From: Palsa-504 sp963705835 | Lineage (GTDB): Bacteria > Actinomycetota > Actinomycetes > Streptosporangiales > Streptosporangiaceae | NCBI GenBank assembly: GCA_963705835.1 | Contig: CAVPLC010000046.1 | Location: 26,982 to 90,981 of the forward strand | Reading direction: 5' to 3' | Length of the DNA: 64,000 nt | In this document: in pieces, positions 25,525 through 34,157 of the stretch | Position numbering within the stretch: the first letter of the stretch is position 1 | Layout: each line of letters opens with the position of its first letter | Translations under genes and position numbers: made by a program | The notes under the pieces: generated by a model | What the model was told of the DNA's origin: nothing | What the model saw: only the letters and a program-made list of their open reading frames with translations | Databases searched by the model: none

Positions 25525-27818
25525 GCGCGATTGGTACAGTGACCGTGCAGCCAGTGGAGACGTCGCCACGAAGCGCCCGCCACGTGCCGCGCCATGCCGT
25601 TGCGCCCGTGCGCCCGCGGCTTATAGCTCATGTCGTGGCTTTGGCGCTGGTTGCCCTCCTTGTACCGCTTCACAGATGGTGGGCGGCGCAGCTGCTTCTG
25701 GTGCCGTTGTTGTTGATTATTCCGGGCGTACTCCTTCTTCAGGCCTTGCGGATTCCCGGCCACGTTGTGTCCTCATTCCCGGTGTATGTCCCGTGCGCAT
25801 CGATCGTTGTACTGTTTGGTTCTGGCCTCGCGGTAGACATGATGGGCCCGTTGGTTGGCCTGACAGGACCTCTCAGAGCCGGGCCCTTGCTCATAGGTCT
25901 CGAAGTCACTTGCCTCGCGTTGCTTGCCGCATCAGTAACTGCCCCGTCGAATGTAGCGATAGAGTGGCGTTCCTTGTCACGACCCGCTCACCTTGCTTGG
26001 CCGTTTTTTCTCCCGCTGATAGCGGCGGGCGGCGCTCTCCGACTTAATAACGGCCATGCTAACAATGTTGCGCTGATCGCGGCCGCTGCCTTTGCTGCTC
26101 TACTCGTCACGACTGCGGTTTTTGCCTCACGGCTCGATGAAGCCCTGCTCGAGGTGATCCTCTACGCTGCCGGTCTTACGACGAGCTGGGCATATTCCAT
26201 GCGTGGCGACAGCGTCTATGGATTCGACATAGCGACTGAGTACCAGAGGCTACACGAAACGATCGCTACAGGCGCGTGGCATGCCGCCCATCCTAACGAC
26301 GCGTACGGAGCAATGCTTAGCGTCACGGTCATGCCCGCGGAACTGCACTTCCTGTCAGGCGTCTCTGGCCTGATGGTACTGAAGATTGTGTACCCGATGA
26401 TCTACGCTCTTTTCCCGGTAGCAATTTTCGACCTTGCGCGCAGAATCCTGTCACGTCGCTGGTCCTTTGGGGCATCAGCCTTCACTATAGGCCAGTACGC
26501 CTTCACCGAGATTCCGACCGTCGCACGGCAGGAGATAGCCCTAGTGCTCTTTGTTGCGCTGGTGGCGGCAATGCTGGACACTCGGATACAGCGAAGTTCA
26601 CGGTGGGCTCTAGTTGCCCTGCTTGGCCTAGGAATGGCTTTGTCGCATTACTCCACGACGTATGTTGCCATTACACTTATTGGACTCATGCTTCCGCTAC
26701 AGTGGACCGCGTCCTGGTTCCGCGAGATCCCACGCATTACAGGCGCCGTAGCTGTCGCATTCATCGTAACCCTCGCGGCTGCCGTCATCTGGTACGTGCC
26801 CGTGACCCATTCGGACTCTCATTTGACGCAGGTCGTCCAGACAGTAGAGGCGCAAGGGCTCGACGTGCTTCCGAACCGACCACCCGGAGGCAGCCTGCTT
26901 GCTGCTTATCTACAGGGTAATACGCCGACACCAATCCCGGCTGGTCAATATGCGCAGCTCGTTCACGCCTCTTATCTGGTTAATAAGCCTTTCATCACAC
27001 CGCTCCCCGATGCCAGTCTTTCTCAGTACACGCTTCGCAATTCTGCCGTGCCGAAGCCTCCGGTAAAATGGCGCCTCGGTTATGATGCGCTCAGCATAAC
27101 TATGCTGATCGTTGAACAGCTTGCAAACGTGCTCGCCGTCCTTGGTGCGCTGTTGATGGTGTTGCGACGCAAGGCATCGGTCATCACCCGGCAAGTTGGG
27201 CTGCTGGCGCTCGGGACAACTTTGCTGCTCACGGTACTCCGGTTCAGCGGTACGTTGGCCGTCGCTTACGGTCAGGAACGGGCCGAGCTCCAGGGGCTGG
27301 TGTTGCTCGCTGTTTCCCTGTGCTGGACGATGCAAAGCCTCGCCGACGCGCGGAAGAAACTGCAGACTTGTGTTCTCGGGGTGACTACAGCCTGTCTAGC
27401 GGTGGTCCTGGTCAATACTACATACCTGATGGGCGCAGTGCTGGGTGGAGGGATGTCGGTCAACCTAGCGGACAGTGGCGCAGCCTTCGAGTATTTTTAC
27501 ATAACGGCACCTGAGCTCGCTTCTGCCCAGTGGCTCGGTAATGCCGTCCTGCCTGGACAGCTGGTTTACGCAGACGCATACGGCCAGCTCCCTGTGGCCA
27601 CGGTGACCCAAATGCAACAAGGGCTGTTCCTCGATCTGACCCCGCTGACACTCAATCAGCACGCATGGGTGTATGCGAGCCGCACTAATGTCATCAACGG
27701 ACGCGCCTTTGCTTTCTTTAATGATCATCGTGCAACTTATTTCTTTCCTGCTAACTTTCTCTCTGATAATTACGATCTCGTATACACAAATGGCTCTTCG
27801 GAGGTGTTCCATCGATGA
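25521..27818 (+). CDS. Large polytopic membrane protein, GT-C-like (DUF2206-like)
   Basis: This 765-aa protein has roughly 14 hydrophobic helices in the first two thirds and an outer domain (about 640-765). The first large outer loop holds SDSVYGFDIATEYQRLHE-like sequence, a DxE arrangement comparable with the catalytic loop of GT-C enzymes, and MALSHYSTTYV further on. The overall plan recalls DUF2206 and other putative polysaccharide membrane glycosyltransferases, but the family call is tentative. It is coupled by ATGA overlaps to GT2 genes on both sides, so all three should act on one glycan. It might transfer or polymerise sugars from lipid carriers outside the membrane. Confidence 0.65.
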   Translation: MSAIGTVTVQPVETSPRSARHVPRHAVAPVRPRLIAHVVALALVALLVPLHRWWAAQLLLVPLLLIIPGVLLLQALRIPGHVVSSFPVYVPCASIVVLFGSGLAVDMMGPLVGLTGPLRAGPLLIGLEVTCLALLAASVTAPSNVAIEWRSLSRPAHLAWPFFLPLIAAGGALRLNNGHANNVALIAAAAFAALLVTTAVFASRLDEALLEVILYAAGLTTSWAYSMRGDSVYGFDIATEYQRLHETIATGAWHAAHPNDAYGAMLSVTVMPAELHFLSGVSGLMVLKIVYPMIYALFPVAIFDLARRILSRRWSFGASAFTIGQYAFTEIPTVARQEIALVLFVALVAAMLDTRIQRSSRWALVALLGLGMALSHYSTTYVAITLIGLMLPLQWTASWFREIPRITGAVAVAFIVTLAAAVIWYVPVTHSDSHLTQVVQTVEAQGLDVLPNRPPGGSLLAAYLQGNTPTPIPAGQYAQLVHASYLVNKPFITPLPDASLSQYTLRNSAVPKPPVKWRLGYDALSITMLIVEQLANVLAVLGALLMVLRRKASVITRQVGLLALGTTLLLTVLRFSGTLAVAYGQERAELQGLVLLAVSLCWTMQSLADARKKLQTCVLGVTTACLAVVLVNTTYLMGAVLGGGMSVNLADSGAAFEYFYITAPELASAQWLGNAVLPGQLVYADAYGQLPVATVTQMQQGLFLDLTPLTLNQHAWVYASRTNVINGRAFAFFNDHRATYFFPANFLSDNYDLVYTNGSSEVFHR

Positions 27819-28687
27819 TCTCAATCGTGATCATTAGCAAAGATGAGGCGAGCCTCGATGACACCATAACTGATGTGGTGCGCCAGAGTAAGGACCTCAA
27901 CGAATCATCTGAGATCCTCGTCGTCGACGCGTCCGATGGCAGACTTGATCATATTCGGCTGCGCCACGCTACCGAGATACTGTGGGTGCAGTTTCAGCAG
28001 CCGGTGGGAGTGCGTATCTCCATACCGCACCAGCGCAACACCGGCGTGCGGGCGGCCTGCGGCGAGATCATCGTATTCACTGACGCAGGTTGTCGGCCAG
28101 AACGGGGGTGGCTAGGACGCCTCGTGGCCCCCCTGCGGCAAGACGAGCACATCACGGCCGGCCTGACCCTTTCGAGCACGGGAAGCGGATTGTACGACCG
28201 CGGGGCACGGCAAGCCCTGGGGTCCCGCTACCTGGCGGAATGCTCCACAATTAACCTCGCTTTCCGGCGTGAGGTGTTCGACGCGATCGGCGGTTTCGAC
28301 GAAGGGTTTGCCTACGGGTCCGACATCGACTTCACCTGGCGTCTTACGGACGCTGGCTACCAGATCCGCAGCGTCTCTGACGCCGTCGTGCGACACGACT
28401 GGGGCGGATTGCGACGCCAGCTACGCCGTTCCTATCTCTACGGCAAGGCGCGTATGCGGCTCTACAAAAAGCACCGTGCGAGGCTGAGACACGTGCTCCG
28501 CGACGACCCCGTAGTGGTCGTCTACCCGGTGTTTCTTCTGGGGCTGCCATTGACCCTGCTGTTCCCTTTCTACCCGGCGCTGCTGCTCATACCCGCTTGG
28601 CGCAATCGTTCCAATGGAGCGGTCAGGGTACTAGTAGACCACCTCACCTACGGGGTCGGTATACTCGCGGAACTGATCATGCGATGA
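27815..28687 (+). CDS. GT2 family glycosyltransferase
   Basis: This 290-aa GT-A enzyme begins MISIVIISKDEASL. It has VVDASDG in place of the usual DDGS, the metal site FTDAGCRPE, and GFDEGFAYGSDIDFTWR for the acceptor/base region. A hydrophobic pair near 230-265 suggests membrane attachment. ATG overlaps the previous stop, and its own stop overlaps the ATG of a truncated glycosyltransferase (ATGA), so the operon once continued further. Donor and product are unknown. Confidence 0.85.
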   Translation: MISIVIISKDEASLDDTITDVVRQSKDLNESSEILVVDASDGRLDHIRLRHATEILWVQFQQPVGVRISIPHQRNTGVRAACGEIIVFTDAGCRPERGWLGRLVAPLRQDEHITAGLTLSSTGSGLYDRGARQALGSRYLAECSTINLAFRREVFDAIGGFDEGFAYGSDIDFTWRLTDAGYQIRSVSDAVVRHDWGGLRRQLRRSYLYGKARMRLYKKHRARLRHVLRDDPVVVVYPVFLLGLPLTLLFPFYPALLLIPAWRNRSNGAVRVLVDHLTYGVGILAELIMR

Positions 28688-28833
28688 GGATTCCGGTTCT
28701 TCCCCGCGACCCGAACCCCTATCAAAGACTGAGCGTTTTTTATCCTCATGTTGGCGAGTCTGTCACGGTGTGGGCTAGACGCGAGGATCGGCCGGATCAC
28801 GCGCGAGCACGGCGACGTGGAGTTCTGGGTTGA
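28684..28833 (+). pseudogene. Truncated glycosyltransferase, N-terminus only
   Basis: The frame begins MRIPVLPRDPNPYQRL, a typical N-terminus of GT1/GT4-type enzymes in actinobacterial glycan loci, with ATG overlapping the previous stop. Within about 30 codons the sequence changes to another gene's DNA (the nucleotidyltransferase remnant) and stops at 28833. The rest is missing, so the operon was cut here by a rearrangement. Confidence 0.65.
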
Positions 28834-29205
28834 GCGCATTCACGCCGAGCGGTCCAAGGCAGTGCTCGCAGGAGCTGGCGCCACGGCTCTGACGACGCAG
28901 CCGCCAGAGGAGGCCTGCGAGTTCACGTGGGACGACGTTCCATTCAGCACCGCTTACTTTGACCGGCAGCCAGACGGATCCTCCATTCAGCTCCTGGGGC
29001 GGTTCTCTGACTGGCTGTTCCCGCCAGGATCCTTCGGCGACGAGCCCGTGATGCTCGATGGCACGCCGGTACTGGCCATGAGCGTCTCCGGCATGCTCGC
29101 CATGAAGGAGCGTTCCCGCACCTGCGCAACGGCCGGTCATGGCGGCAGAAGGACATCGCCGATATCGAGATACTCCGGGCGCTGGCCTGCGGGGAAAAGA
29201 CCGGT
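28772..29205 (+). pseudogene. Remnant of a nucleotidyltransferase (aminoglycoside-2''-adenylyltransferase-like)
   Basis: The fragment reads IGRITREHGDVEFWVERI, then TTQPPEEACEFTWDDVPF and DGTPVLAMSVSGMLAMKE. This is the pattern of the ANT(2'')-like/lincosamide-type nucleotidyltransferase superfamily. The N-terminal part with the GGW motif is absent. Near 29110 a one-base shift moves the remaining FPHLRNGRSWRQKDIADIEI into another frame. It is therefore truncated and frameshifted, and not functional. It lies between the cut glycosyltransferase gene and the IS21 element, so it probably came in with a rearrangement. Confidence 0.7.
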
Positions 29206-29217
29206 GCAGCCGATTTT

Positions 29218-29256
29218 GGAAATTCCCCAGTCTCGATCATCGGAATTCCCCAGTTG
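29218..29256. repeat. IS21 terminal inverted repeat, left
   Basis: GGAAATTCCCCAG at 29218 and GGAATTCCCCAGTTG at 29242 correspond to the reverse complement of the right end, with the same box order and near-equal spacing. Confidence 0.8.
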
Positions 29257-29282
29257 ATCGCTGGGGCAGGGTGAGGTTGAGC

Positions 29283-30074
29283 TTATGTCCTGGGGGCCGG
29301 GCGCACCCCCGTTGTGAGTTTCTCGGCGCGGGCTCGGTGGGCGCGCATCCGGTAGCTTTCACCGTCGATGTTGAAGACGACACTGCGGTGCAGCAGGCGG
29401 TCGAGCATGGCGGCGGCGACCATGGGGTCGTCGAAGATCTTTCCCCAGGACCCGACGCCGAGGTTTGTCGTCAGCACGGTGGAGCTTTTCAGGTAACGCT
29501 GGGTGATGACCTGGAAGAGGGCGGCGGCGGCCTCGCTGGCCAGCGGCAGGTAGCCGACTTCATCGATGATCAGGAGGCGCGGGCCGGCGAAAAAGCGCAT
29601 GGTGGTGGCCCATCGTCCTTCGAGCGCTGCCCGGTGGCAGCGGGCAGCGAGGTCGGCTGCGGTGGTGTAGTAGGTCCGGTAACCGGCCTGGATGGAGGCC
29701 CGGGCCAGGGCGACAGCGAGCATGGTCTTGCCGACGCCTGGCGGCCCGATGAACAAGACGTTGGTGGCGTCTTCGAGGAACCTGAGCGTGGCCAGCTCGC
29801 GGACCAGTTTCTTGTCGATGCCCGGCTGGGCGTCGAAGTCGAAATCCTCCAGGCGGAAGGGTGAGGGCAGCGAGGCGAACCGTTCCAGGCTCGCCCGGCG
29901 GCGGGCGTCGGTCGCGGTGACCTCCACGTCGAGGAGGCGCTCGAGGAAGGCCGTGTGGCCGAGGTTTTCCGCGGCGGCGTGCTCGAGGCAGGCGGGCAGG
30001 GCCTCGGCTGCGGCGGTCAGCCGCAGGTAGGCCAGGTGGCTGCGGGCCTGCTGGTAGAGCGAGGCGTCTTTCAT
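29283..30074 (-). CDS. istB: IS21 helper ATPase IstB
   Basis: This 263-aa AAA+ ATPase assists the IstA transposase in target choice and strand transfer. Walker A is GPPGVGKTML, Walker B is LLIIDEVGYLP, and an arginine-rich GRWATTMRFF segment is present; LDRLLHRSVVFNIDGESYRM near the C-terminus is family-typical. Its ATG overlaps the istA stop by four bases. The length is normal for IstB, and no damage is seen. Confidence 0.93.
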   Translation of the reverse strand: MKDASLYQQARSHLAYLRLTAAAEALPACLEHAAAENLGHTAFLERLLDVEVTATDARRRASLERFASLPSPFRLEDFDFDAQPGIDKKLVRELATLRFLEDATNVLFIGPPGVGKTMLAVALARASIQAGYRTYYTTAADLAARCHRAALEGRWATTMRFFAGPRLLIIDEVGYLPLASEAAAALFQVITQRYLKSSTVLTTNLGVGSWGKIFDDPMVAAAMLDRLLHRSVVFNIDGESYRMRAHRARAEKLTTGVRPAPRT

Positions 30075-31375
30075 GCTGTGCCTTCGATCAGGTCGGCGTA
30101 GTCCTGCAGGTCGACGGTGACGTCGCGGCCTTCGGTGCCGAGCAGCCGGGCCGCCTCGGCCAGGGCCCCGGGTCCCGGTGGCCGGTTGGCCTTGGTGTTG
30201 CAGGGCCGGGCCGTGGTGAAGGCGGACAGCACCACCTTCTCCAGCGCTGCCCGGTGCTCGCTGGTGCGGACGAGGGTTCCCCCGCCGGCTGGCGCGAGCC
30301 GGTGCGTGCCGAGGAGCGCCCCCGCGGCGGTGTGGACCTCGACCGTCGCAGAGGAGAGCCGGTGGCGCAGCGACACTGTCACCCCCGAAAGGCCGGGCGG
30401 CACCGAGTACCTGTTCCCCCGGAACGCGACGGTCGCGTCGGCGGCCACGATCCGCTCAACGCTGATCGTGGCCGGGAACGGCACTGGCGGCAGCGCGAGC
30501 AGCGGCTCAGCATCGGCCAGCTCGCCCACTGTTGTCCTGGCCCCCGCCGGGGTGCGGCGTTCCCGGGCATCACCCGGGCCGGCCAGGAACCTGTCCAGGG
30601 ACAGCTGCGCCTCCTGAGGATCCCGCGCTGTCATCGGCTTCCACCAGCGTCCGGAGGTGAACCGCACCGCGGACTCCACGGAGCCCTTGCGGTTACCGCG
30701 CCGCGGCGGGCACGGCTCGACGACCGCCCCGTAATGCTTAGCCACCGGGGCGAAGCTCACCTGGACGTCCCGGGTGCCCGGCGTGATCACCGTGGCCAGC
30801 CGGTCGGTGCGCCAGATCCGCGCCGTGCCGCCGAGCCGGCGCATCACAGCGTCCATGGCCTCGATCAGATGGGCCTGGTCCATCGACTCAGCCAGCACTC
30901 CCCGGGTCCGGCTCGAATGCGGCAGCGTGCCGAGCAGCACATACGCGGTCCCGCCCCACGGCGCTTGCCGGCGCTCGAACCAGTCCCACTGGATCTCCTC
31001 ACCCGCCGGGTGGCTGATCTCGATCGTGTCCCGGCCCTTCACTCCCGAGCACGCCTCGCAATGCGGCCGCAGCTGCCGCTGCCGGACCTGCCGTGCGAAC
31101 GTCGGGTAACTCCGGTCATAACCCAACAGGACAACCTCATCGAACAGGGCCGTTGCCCACAGGTTGTGATCGTCGCCGAACCGTGCCCGGATGTAACCCT
31201 CGAAGGGAGCCAGCGGATCAGGCACGGCAGGCCGGCGGCGGCCGGGCGCCCGCTCGCCCGTCAGATAAGACCGGACAGTCTTACGGTCCCGTCCCAGATG
31301 GCGGGCTATGGCCGAGATCGACCAGCCCCGGTTCTTCAGCGCATGAGCTTCCACGTCTTCTCCTTGTGTGAGCAT
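30071..31375 (-). CDS. istA: IS21 transposase IstA
   Basis: This 434-aa transposase begins with a helix-turn-helix (WSISAIARHLGRDRKTVRSY, about 18-37). The DDE catalytic residues are Asp131 in QWDWFER, Asp191 in WRTDRLATV and Glu234 in GSVESAVRF. A C-terminal beta-barrel-like domain follows (RGNRYSVPPGLSG). It is coupled to istB by an ATGA overlap. Length and motifs match functional IstA proteins. Confidence 0.93.
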   Translation of the reverse strand: MLTQGEDVEAHALKNRGWSISAIARHLGRDRKTVRSYLTGERAPGRRRPAVPDPLAPFEGYIRARFGDDHNLWATALFDEVVLLGYDRSYPTFARQVRQRQLRPHCEACSGVKGRDTIEISHPAGEEIQWDWFERRQAPWGGTAYVLLGTLPHSSRTRGVLAESMDQAHLIEAMDAVMRRLGGTARIWRTDRLATVITPGTRDVQVSFAPVAKHYGAVVEPCPPRRGNRKGSVESAVRFTSGRWWKPMTARDPQEAQLSLDRFLAGPGDARERRTPAGARTTVGELADAEPLLALPPVPFPATISVERIVAADATVAFRGNRYSVPPGLSGVTVSLRHRLSSATVEVHTAAGALLGTHRLAPAGGGTLVRTSEHRAALEKVVLSAFTTARPCNTKANRPPGPGALAEAARLLGTEGRDVTVDLQDYADLIEGTA

Positions 31376-31469
31376 GTGGGCGAGGGGCCTCTTCGAGTTG
31401 GCTGGCTAGGTACCGCCAGCTTCGGGGAGGCCCCGCCGCACGGGGGGGACTTCAGCCCACCCGGGCTCA

Positions 31470-31507
31470 CAACTGGGGAAGTTCAGTGATCACCTCTGGG
31501 GAGTTCC
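31470..31507. repeat. IS21 terminal inverted repeat, right
   Basis: Read on the minus strand it begins GGAACTCCCCAG and ends ACTTCCCCAGTTG, mirroring the left end. Confidence 0.8.
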
Positions 31508-31849
31508 CGGCGATCGGCGACACCGGCGGCCACATCGGAGCGGCCTGAGCAGCGCAGACCGTCATGCGGACCAGGTATAGGGGATATACACGGTGGACGG
31601 TTCACTCCCTCTTCGCTCTTACCAGCAAGGGACAGCCGTCCCTTGCCATTCCCGGGACACGCAGATCACCCCGCACCCATAAGGTGTACGTGAACCACCG
31701 GCCGACCGCACGGTGAAATCCCAGCTCACAACCACAGACGGGTCACCAGCCCACTCAACTGGCCATCAGCGCTGAATAGCGGAGGCTAAGGCCGCTGAGG
31801 TCGCCACAGATACTCACACTTCCTCTCAACGGTCGTCGTAACAGGATCG
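31508..31849. other. Intergenic region after the IS, with a perfect hairpin
   Basis: No gene is supported. GCAAGGGAC (31625-31633) and GTCCCTTGC (31638-31646) form a perfect 9-bp stem with a 4-base loop. It could be a terminator for leftward or rightward transcription, or a leftover repeat. Confidence 0.5.
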
Positions 31850-32740
31850 CTAGAGTCGGGTGGTCCGGTCCTGGGCCCACTCGATCCGGGCTGACAGCAG
31901 CCGCTGCCTGGTTGAAACCAGCCAGGCCGCCGAGCGAACACCCAGATACGAGGCGAGCGACGTCCAGAGTGCGGGGTCTCGGACCATGGCCGTGAGCGGA
32001 CTCCGAAGCCGATCGACGGCGAACCGATAGGCACGGCTGGGGAGGGGCTTTCTCCCGTCGGAGATGCGCCGGGCTTGAGTGCTTGCAGCAACATACTCCT
32101 GTGTTCCGGCGGCCACCCTGGCCTTGGCCCGCACAAGCGCCCGGACGGTCATTGGAGCTTCGATCTGAAACCTCGCGTCGGTAACCGATAGCCGCTCCTT
32201 CTCATCGAACAGCCCGCGGACGAACAGGTCGTCGTTGATGACCTCCGGGAAGGAGCCGAATCTGGAACGCCCCTGGACTGACAGCCCGTAGAACCCGCTT
32301 CCTATCGGGGAACAGATCATCCACGGGGTGCGCAGAAAGATCTCGTAGAAGCCTCGGACGATTCGAGGTCGGCCTTCGAGGGCCACGTGTATTTTCGGTG
32401 CCGCGGCCAGCGCCCGGCCGGACCGCAAGACCTCGATCACCGCGCGTACCGCTGGCAGATCGACGGCGATGTCGGCATCTAGGTACAGCCTCGGAAAGCA
32501 GTCGCCAGCCATCTTGTCGCCGTGATTGAGAGCGGCGATCTTCGACGCCTGCTCCAGACAGTGGGCCTGGGCTCCCAAGTATCGCGATGCAATATGGGCC
32601 GTGTTGTCCGTGCAGCCGTTGCATACGACGTGCACCTCGAACTCGCCCGTGCTCATAGCCGGGGCCAACGAGTCCAGAAGTCGGCCAATGACCCGTCCCT
32701 CGTTGTGGGCGGGGATAATGATAGATCCCGACGGGCTCAT
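31850..32740 (-). CDS. GT2 family glycosyltransferase
   Basis: This protein of about 296 aa starts MSPSGSIIIPAHNEGRVIG and carries VVCNGCTDNT (in place of DDGS), the metal-binding LYLDADIAVDL and EVINDDLFVRG, the acceptor-side acidic motif. It is a GT-A enzyme, probably soluble or peripheral. The ATG at 32740 overlaps the stop of the GT32-like gene (ATGA). It ends the minus-strand operon that runs from the flippase at 35911. Confidence 0.83.
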   Translation of the reverse strand: MSPSGSIIIPAHNEGRVIGRLLDSLAPAMSTGEFEVHVVCNGCTDNTAHIASRYLGAQAHCLEQASKIAALNHGDKMAGDCFPRLYLDADIAVDLPAVRAVIEVLRSGRALAAAPKIHVALEGRPRIVRGFYEIFLRTPWMICSPIGSGFYGLSVQGRSRFGSFPEVINDDLFVRGLFDEKERLSVTDARFQIEAPMTVRALVRAKARVAAGTQEYVAASTQARRISDGRKPLPSRAYRFAVDRLRSPLTAMVRDPALWTSLASYLGVRSAAWLVSTRQRLLSARIEWAQDRTTRL

Positions 32741-33195
32741 CTGGGGCAACGAACTGCTTCCCAGGCTATGCGGAAACAAGACTTCAGCCCCGGTTTATTC
32801 GCGAGCTTCCAACTTGTCTCGGCGGAATTCGGGCCGCGGAAGCCTATGAATTCGCAATCGCCCACAGCGAAGCCGAGGAAGTCGGTGACCGACAGATCGA
32901 TGTAGATCCCACCGATATGGTTCACGATGCAGTAGCGGGCCAAGTCGGCCTTATAGGAGAATGGTCGGAGAGTATTGAAGGCCCTGAGCACGTCCAGCCC
33001 ATAAACATCGCCGATCAGCGCTCGCGCGTCGTCGAGGAACCACATCCTGTACGGATCCCCTCCGGCACGGGAGCGGATTTCCTCTGCTGCAGGGGGCAGT
33101 GATGCGTCGCGATCATAGGTGAACATGATCTGGTGTACTGGTACGTTCATACGCGTGACCTGTCGGTGACGGAGGCCTGCCAGGCCCCGCATCAT
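32737..33195 (-). CDS. GT32-like capsular glycosyltransferase, probably C-terminally truncated
   Basis: This 152-aa protein contains YKADLARYCIVNHIGGIYID, the DxD-region signature of the Gly_transf_sug/GT32 family used in capsule and mannan synthesis; the usual DLDV is changed to DLSV. It then has FIGFRGPNSAETSWKLANKPG and stops at CPR. Family members usually run 80-150 residues longer, so the C-terminal domain seems lost or shifted. It is coupled by ATGA overlaps at both ends. Whether the short form is active is doubtful. Confidence 0.6.
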   Translation of the reverse strand: MMRGLAGLRHRQVTRMNVPVHQIMFTYDRDASLPPAAEEIRSRAGGDPYRMWFLDDARALIGDVYGLDVLRAFNTLRPFSYKADLARYCIVNHIGGIYIDLSVTDFLGFAVGDCEFIGFRGPNSAETSWKLANKPGLKSCFRIAWEAVRCPR

Positions 33196-34157
33196 GGCAT
33201 ACGCTCCGGCGCTCGCGACACGCGACGCAACGCTCCGGGTAGGTGAGCATCGCGGAAGAGCCGAAACTCCTGAGCAGCGTGGTACCGCACGCGGTCGCTC
33301 TTGACCACGAGCGCCGCGGCCCGGGATCCACGCTCGAGTCTAGACACGTAACGACCCTGCCGAGTACCGGCCCAGTTCGAGTTAATGCACACGCCCAGGT
33401 ACGACCTGCGGAGTGACTCGTGACTGAAGCCGGCGGCCACGAGCCTTCGGTACTCGCTTCGGGTATGAAAGATCCTGATGAAAGGCTCGATCCTCACCAG
33501 CCGTTCCGGACAGTGATTGACGAGAAAGAAGTTGTACCAGGCGAACTCGACCGGTGCGATGGTCATCAGGTCGAGCACAGAAAGACCCTCCGAGCAACAC
33601 CAATCGCGGAAGTCATGCAACACCGAATCCTGGAATACCGTGTTGTTGAAGCAAGTAGCTGGTGACAGAGTTGGCACACCCAGACGATCAGCAATCAAAT
33701 CGATTCTCTTCGCGCGAAACCCTGCAAATGGGGCCCAGGCTGGATCGGCTACCAGGTCCTTATCGTCTGCAAGGACGGTCAGGCCGGTGCCGTCGGGAGC
33801 GGTGAAGTTCTCCGTCGCGAAGTCACGTATGAAGTAAGTGTCGCTATCCACGATCACATAGTTCCGTGCCTCGGAAAGGCGGTGGACACTAAGCTTGACG
33901 AGCTGCTGAGTGATATATCCTGGAGCGAAACCCCAGATTTTTCGATCTATCCTCGGGATTCCGAAGTGGTCGTCTGGTAGCACTGAGACATCACTGAAGT
34001 GCCTGGAAAGCTCCTTGAATGCCGCCACATCAACGGCGGGTACCGATATGAAAACACCGATTCGATCACGATTATGCCTGGACACCGAATCGAGCAGACG
34101 GTGCACGAGGACCAGGTCCGGTCGGTGAGACTTGACGAAGATAGCAACGTCTTTCAT
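33192..34157 (-). CDS. Putative glycosyltransferase (DUF6492-like)
   Basis: This 321-aa protein starts MKDVAIFVKSHRPDLVLVHR. It contains YVIVDSDTYFIRDF, a DSD motif that could bind the metal-nucleotide, then APVEFAWYNFFL, and ends in a basic stretch. The pattern matches uncharacterised glycosyltransferase-like proteins of surface polysaccharide loci (DUF6492 is my best match). The ATG at 34157 follows AGAGGAG and overlaps the flippase stop. It is part of the same operon as the GT32-like and GT2 genes. Confidence 0.65.
   Translation of the reverse strand: MKDVAIFVKSHRPDLVLVHRLLDSVSRHNRDRIGVFISVPAVDVAAFKELSRHFSDVSVLPDDHFGIPRIDRKIWGFAPGYITQQLVKLSVHRLSEARNYVIVDSDTYFIRDFATENFTAPDGTGLTVLADDKDLVADPAWAPFAGFRAKRIDLIADRLGVPTLSPATCFNNTVFQDSVLHDFRDWCCSEGLSVLDLMTIAPVEFAWYNFFLVNHCPERLVRIEPFIRIFHTRSEYRRLVAAGFSHESLRRSYLGVCINSNWAGTRQGRYVSRLERGSRAAALVVKSDRVRYHAAQEFRLFRDAHLPGALRRVSRAPERMP

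Larger units (their letters stand above)
29218..31507 (-). mobile_element. IS21-family insertion sequence
   Basis: This element of about 2.3 kb contains istA and istB on the minus strand. The ends are imperfect inverted repeats, 29218-29256 and 31470-31507, each holding two copies of a GGAANTCCCCAG-like box about 24 bases apart. Multiple end boxes are an IS21 trait. A target duplication could not be fixed with certainty (CGAT is a weak candidate). Both genes look intact, so the element may be active. Confidence 0.85.

Noticed and set aside
31093..31371. Plus-strand frames inside the IS21 element
   Set aside because: Antisense of istA; IS21 needs only istA and istB.
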